DNA from: Betaproteobacteria bacterium HGW-Betaproteobacteria-9
GTDB taxonomy: Bacteria > Pseudomonadota > Gammaproteobacteria > Burkholderiales > Burkholderiaceae_C
NCBI GenBank assembly: GCA_002842215.1
Contig: PHCC01000024.1
Location: forward strand, 124,001-188,000
Reading direction: 5' to 3'
Length of the DNA: 64,000 nt
Under the pieces are notes generated by a model. That model saw only the letters and a list, made by a program, of their open reading frames with translations, made no database searches and had not been told where the DNA came from. Of the stretch, positions 63,283 to 64,000 are shown in pieces (the stretch's first letter is position 1; every line of letters begins with the position of its first letter). Made by a program: the position numbers and the translations under genes.

Positions 63283-64000
63283 ATGCAACTGGGTCCGTTC
63301 ACCCTGCCCAATGCCCTTTTCGTCGCGCCCATGGCCGGCGTGACGGACCGGCCGTTCCGCAAGCTCTGCAAGCGGCTTGGGGCGGGCTATGCCGTGAGCG
63401 AGATGGTGACCTCGCGGCCGGATCTGCAGGACAGCCTGAAGACCTCGCGCCGCGCCGACCACAGCGGCGAGCCCGGGCCCATTGCGGTGCAGATCGCCGG
63501 CACCGACGCGGCCATGATGGCCGACGCCGCGCGCTACAACATCGACCGCGGCGCGCAGATCATCGACATCAACATGGGCTGCCCGGCCAAGAAGGTCTGC
63601 AACAAGTGGGCCGGTTCCGCGTTGATGCAGGACGAGGCGCTGGCCATCGAGATCGTGCAAGCCGTGGTGGCCGCTGCCGCGCCGCACGGCGTTCCGGTCA
63701 CGCTGAAGATGCGCACCGGCTGGTGCGCCGACGTGCGCAATGCGCCGGTGATTGCGCTGGCGGCCGAAGCCGCTGGCGTGATGATGCTCACCGTGCACGG
63801 CCGCACCCGCGAGCAGGGCTACAAAGGCTTCGCCGAACACGACACCGTGGCCCACATCAAGAGCCGCGTGAACATTCCGGTGGTGGCCAATGGCGACATC
63901 ACCAGCCCGCAGCAGGCGCGCGACGTTCTGAAGCGCACCGGCGCCGACGCCATCATGATCGGCCGCGCCGCCCAAGGCCGACCCTGGATCTTCCGCGAAA
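63283..64000 (+). CDS. dusB: tRNA-dihydrouridine synthase DusB, N-terminal part (cut by window edge)
   Basis: The visible 239 codons run off the right end. DusB reduces uridines in the tRNA D-loop with FMN. Seen are the start MQLGPFTLPNALFVAPMAGVTD, the flavin-site SEMVTSRPDL, the catalytic Cys in NMGCPAKKVCNKWAG, KMRTGWCAD, TVHGRTREQGYKG and VVANGDITSP. The NMGCPAKKV form is typical of DusB. ATG 63283 is preceded by no strong ribosome binding site. fis usually follows in this order of bacteria but lies outside. Confidence 0.96.
   Translation, partial: MQLGPFTLPNALFVAPMAGVTDRPFRKLCKRLGAGYAVSEMVTSRPDLQDSLKTSRRADHSGEPGPIAVQIAGTDAAMMADAARYNIDRGAQIIDINMGCPAKKVCNKWAGSALMQDEALAIEIVQAVVAAAAPHGVPVTLKMRTGWCADVRNAPVIALAAEAAGVMMLTVHGRTREQGYKGFAEHDTVAHIKSRVNIPVVANGDITSPQQARDVLKRTGADAIMIGRAAQGRPWIFRE

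Overview
The window is a 64 kb piece of a high-GC chromosome from a beta-proteobacterium, most likely of the family Comamonadaceae (Hydrogenophaga/Acidovorax-like). This rests on the gene content and order (ftsA-ftsZ-lpxC at the end of a division/cell-wall cluster, pilS-pilR, ffh beside a CcsA-like gene, a lysine/alanine-rich histone H1-like gene beside nrdB), a high-potential iron-sulfur protein, a class Ia ribonucleotide reductase with tandem NrdR boxes, and short intergenic repeats of a type common in this family. No prophage, insertion sequence, CRISPR array or rRNA operon is visible; the DNA looks like ordinary core chromosome.

Layout. 1-3.4 kb: end of the division cluster (ftsA', ftsZ, lpxC). 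3.5-11 kb, minus strand: a membrane protein with an upstream FNR-type box, ruvC, cdsA/plsC phospholipid genes, mtgA, a TonB-domain protein, an RNase II-type enzyme and a small hydrolase. 11-25.9 kb, mostly plus: rodA, a dehydrogenase, tldD, aroG behind an aromatic leader-peptide attenuator, mpl (minus), a thioredoxin-like protein, accBC, prmA, a zinc-ribbon membrane protein and a sugar/nucleoside kinase. 26-36.3 kb, minus: a frameshifted histone H1-like gene, nrdB, nrdA, ampD, pilR, pilS, a PP0621-like protein and a CcsA-like protein. 36.4-38.5 kb: ffh and a membrane protein. 38.5-49.8 kb, mostly minus: opgH, opgG, glrR, a QseG-like lipoprotein, glrK, miaB, several small genes and tRNA-Met. 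49.9-64 kb: HiPIP, a partial phenylacetate (paa) cluster with palindromic operators, an M61 peptidase, dsbC, a UbiH-type hydroxylase, a MOSC protein, ychF, a degenerate pseudouridine synthase, an MFS transporter, yqaA and the start of dusB.

Most notable observations. (1) Between glrR and opgG lie two exact TGTC-N10-GACA motifs (the GlrR/QseF operator known from enterobacteria), an exact IHF consensus and a sigma-54 -24/-12 element pointing at opgG. This suggests that the adjacent GlrK-GlrR two-component system drives osmoregulated periplasmic glucan synthesis. (2) aroG is preceded by a 23-residue leader peptide with Phe, Tyr and Trp codons and a terminator whose left arm can pair instead with the leader, a classical attenuator. 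(3) Seven genes have a -10-like hexamer exactly 6 nt before the start codon and no clear Shine-Dalgarno sequence, which predicts leaderless mRNAs. (4) An intergenic repeat has become the N-terminal coding part of a dehydrogenase gene. (5) The histone H1-like gene carries a +1 frameshift inside a 69-bp tandem repeat.
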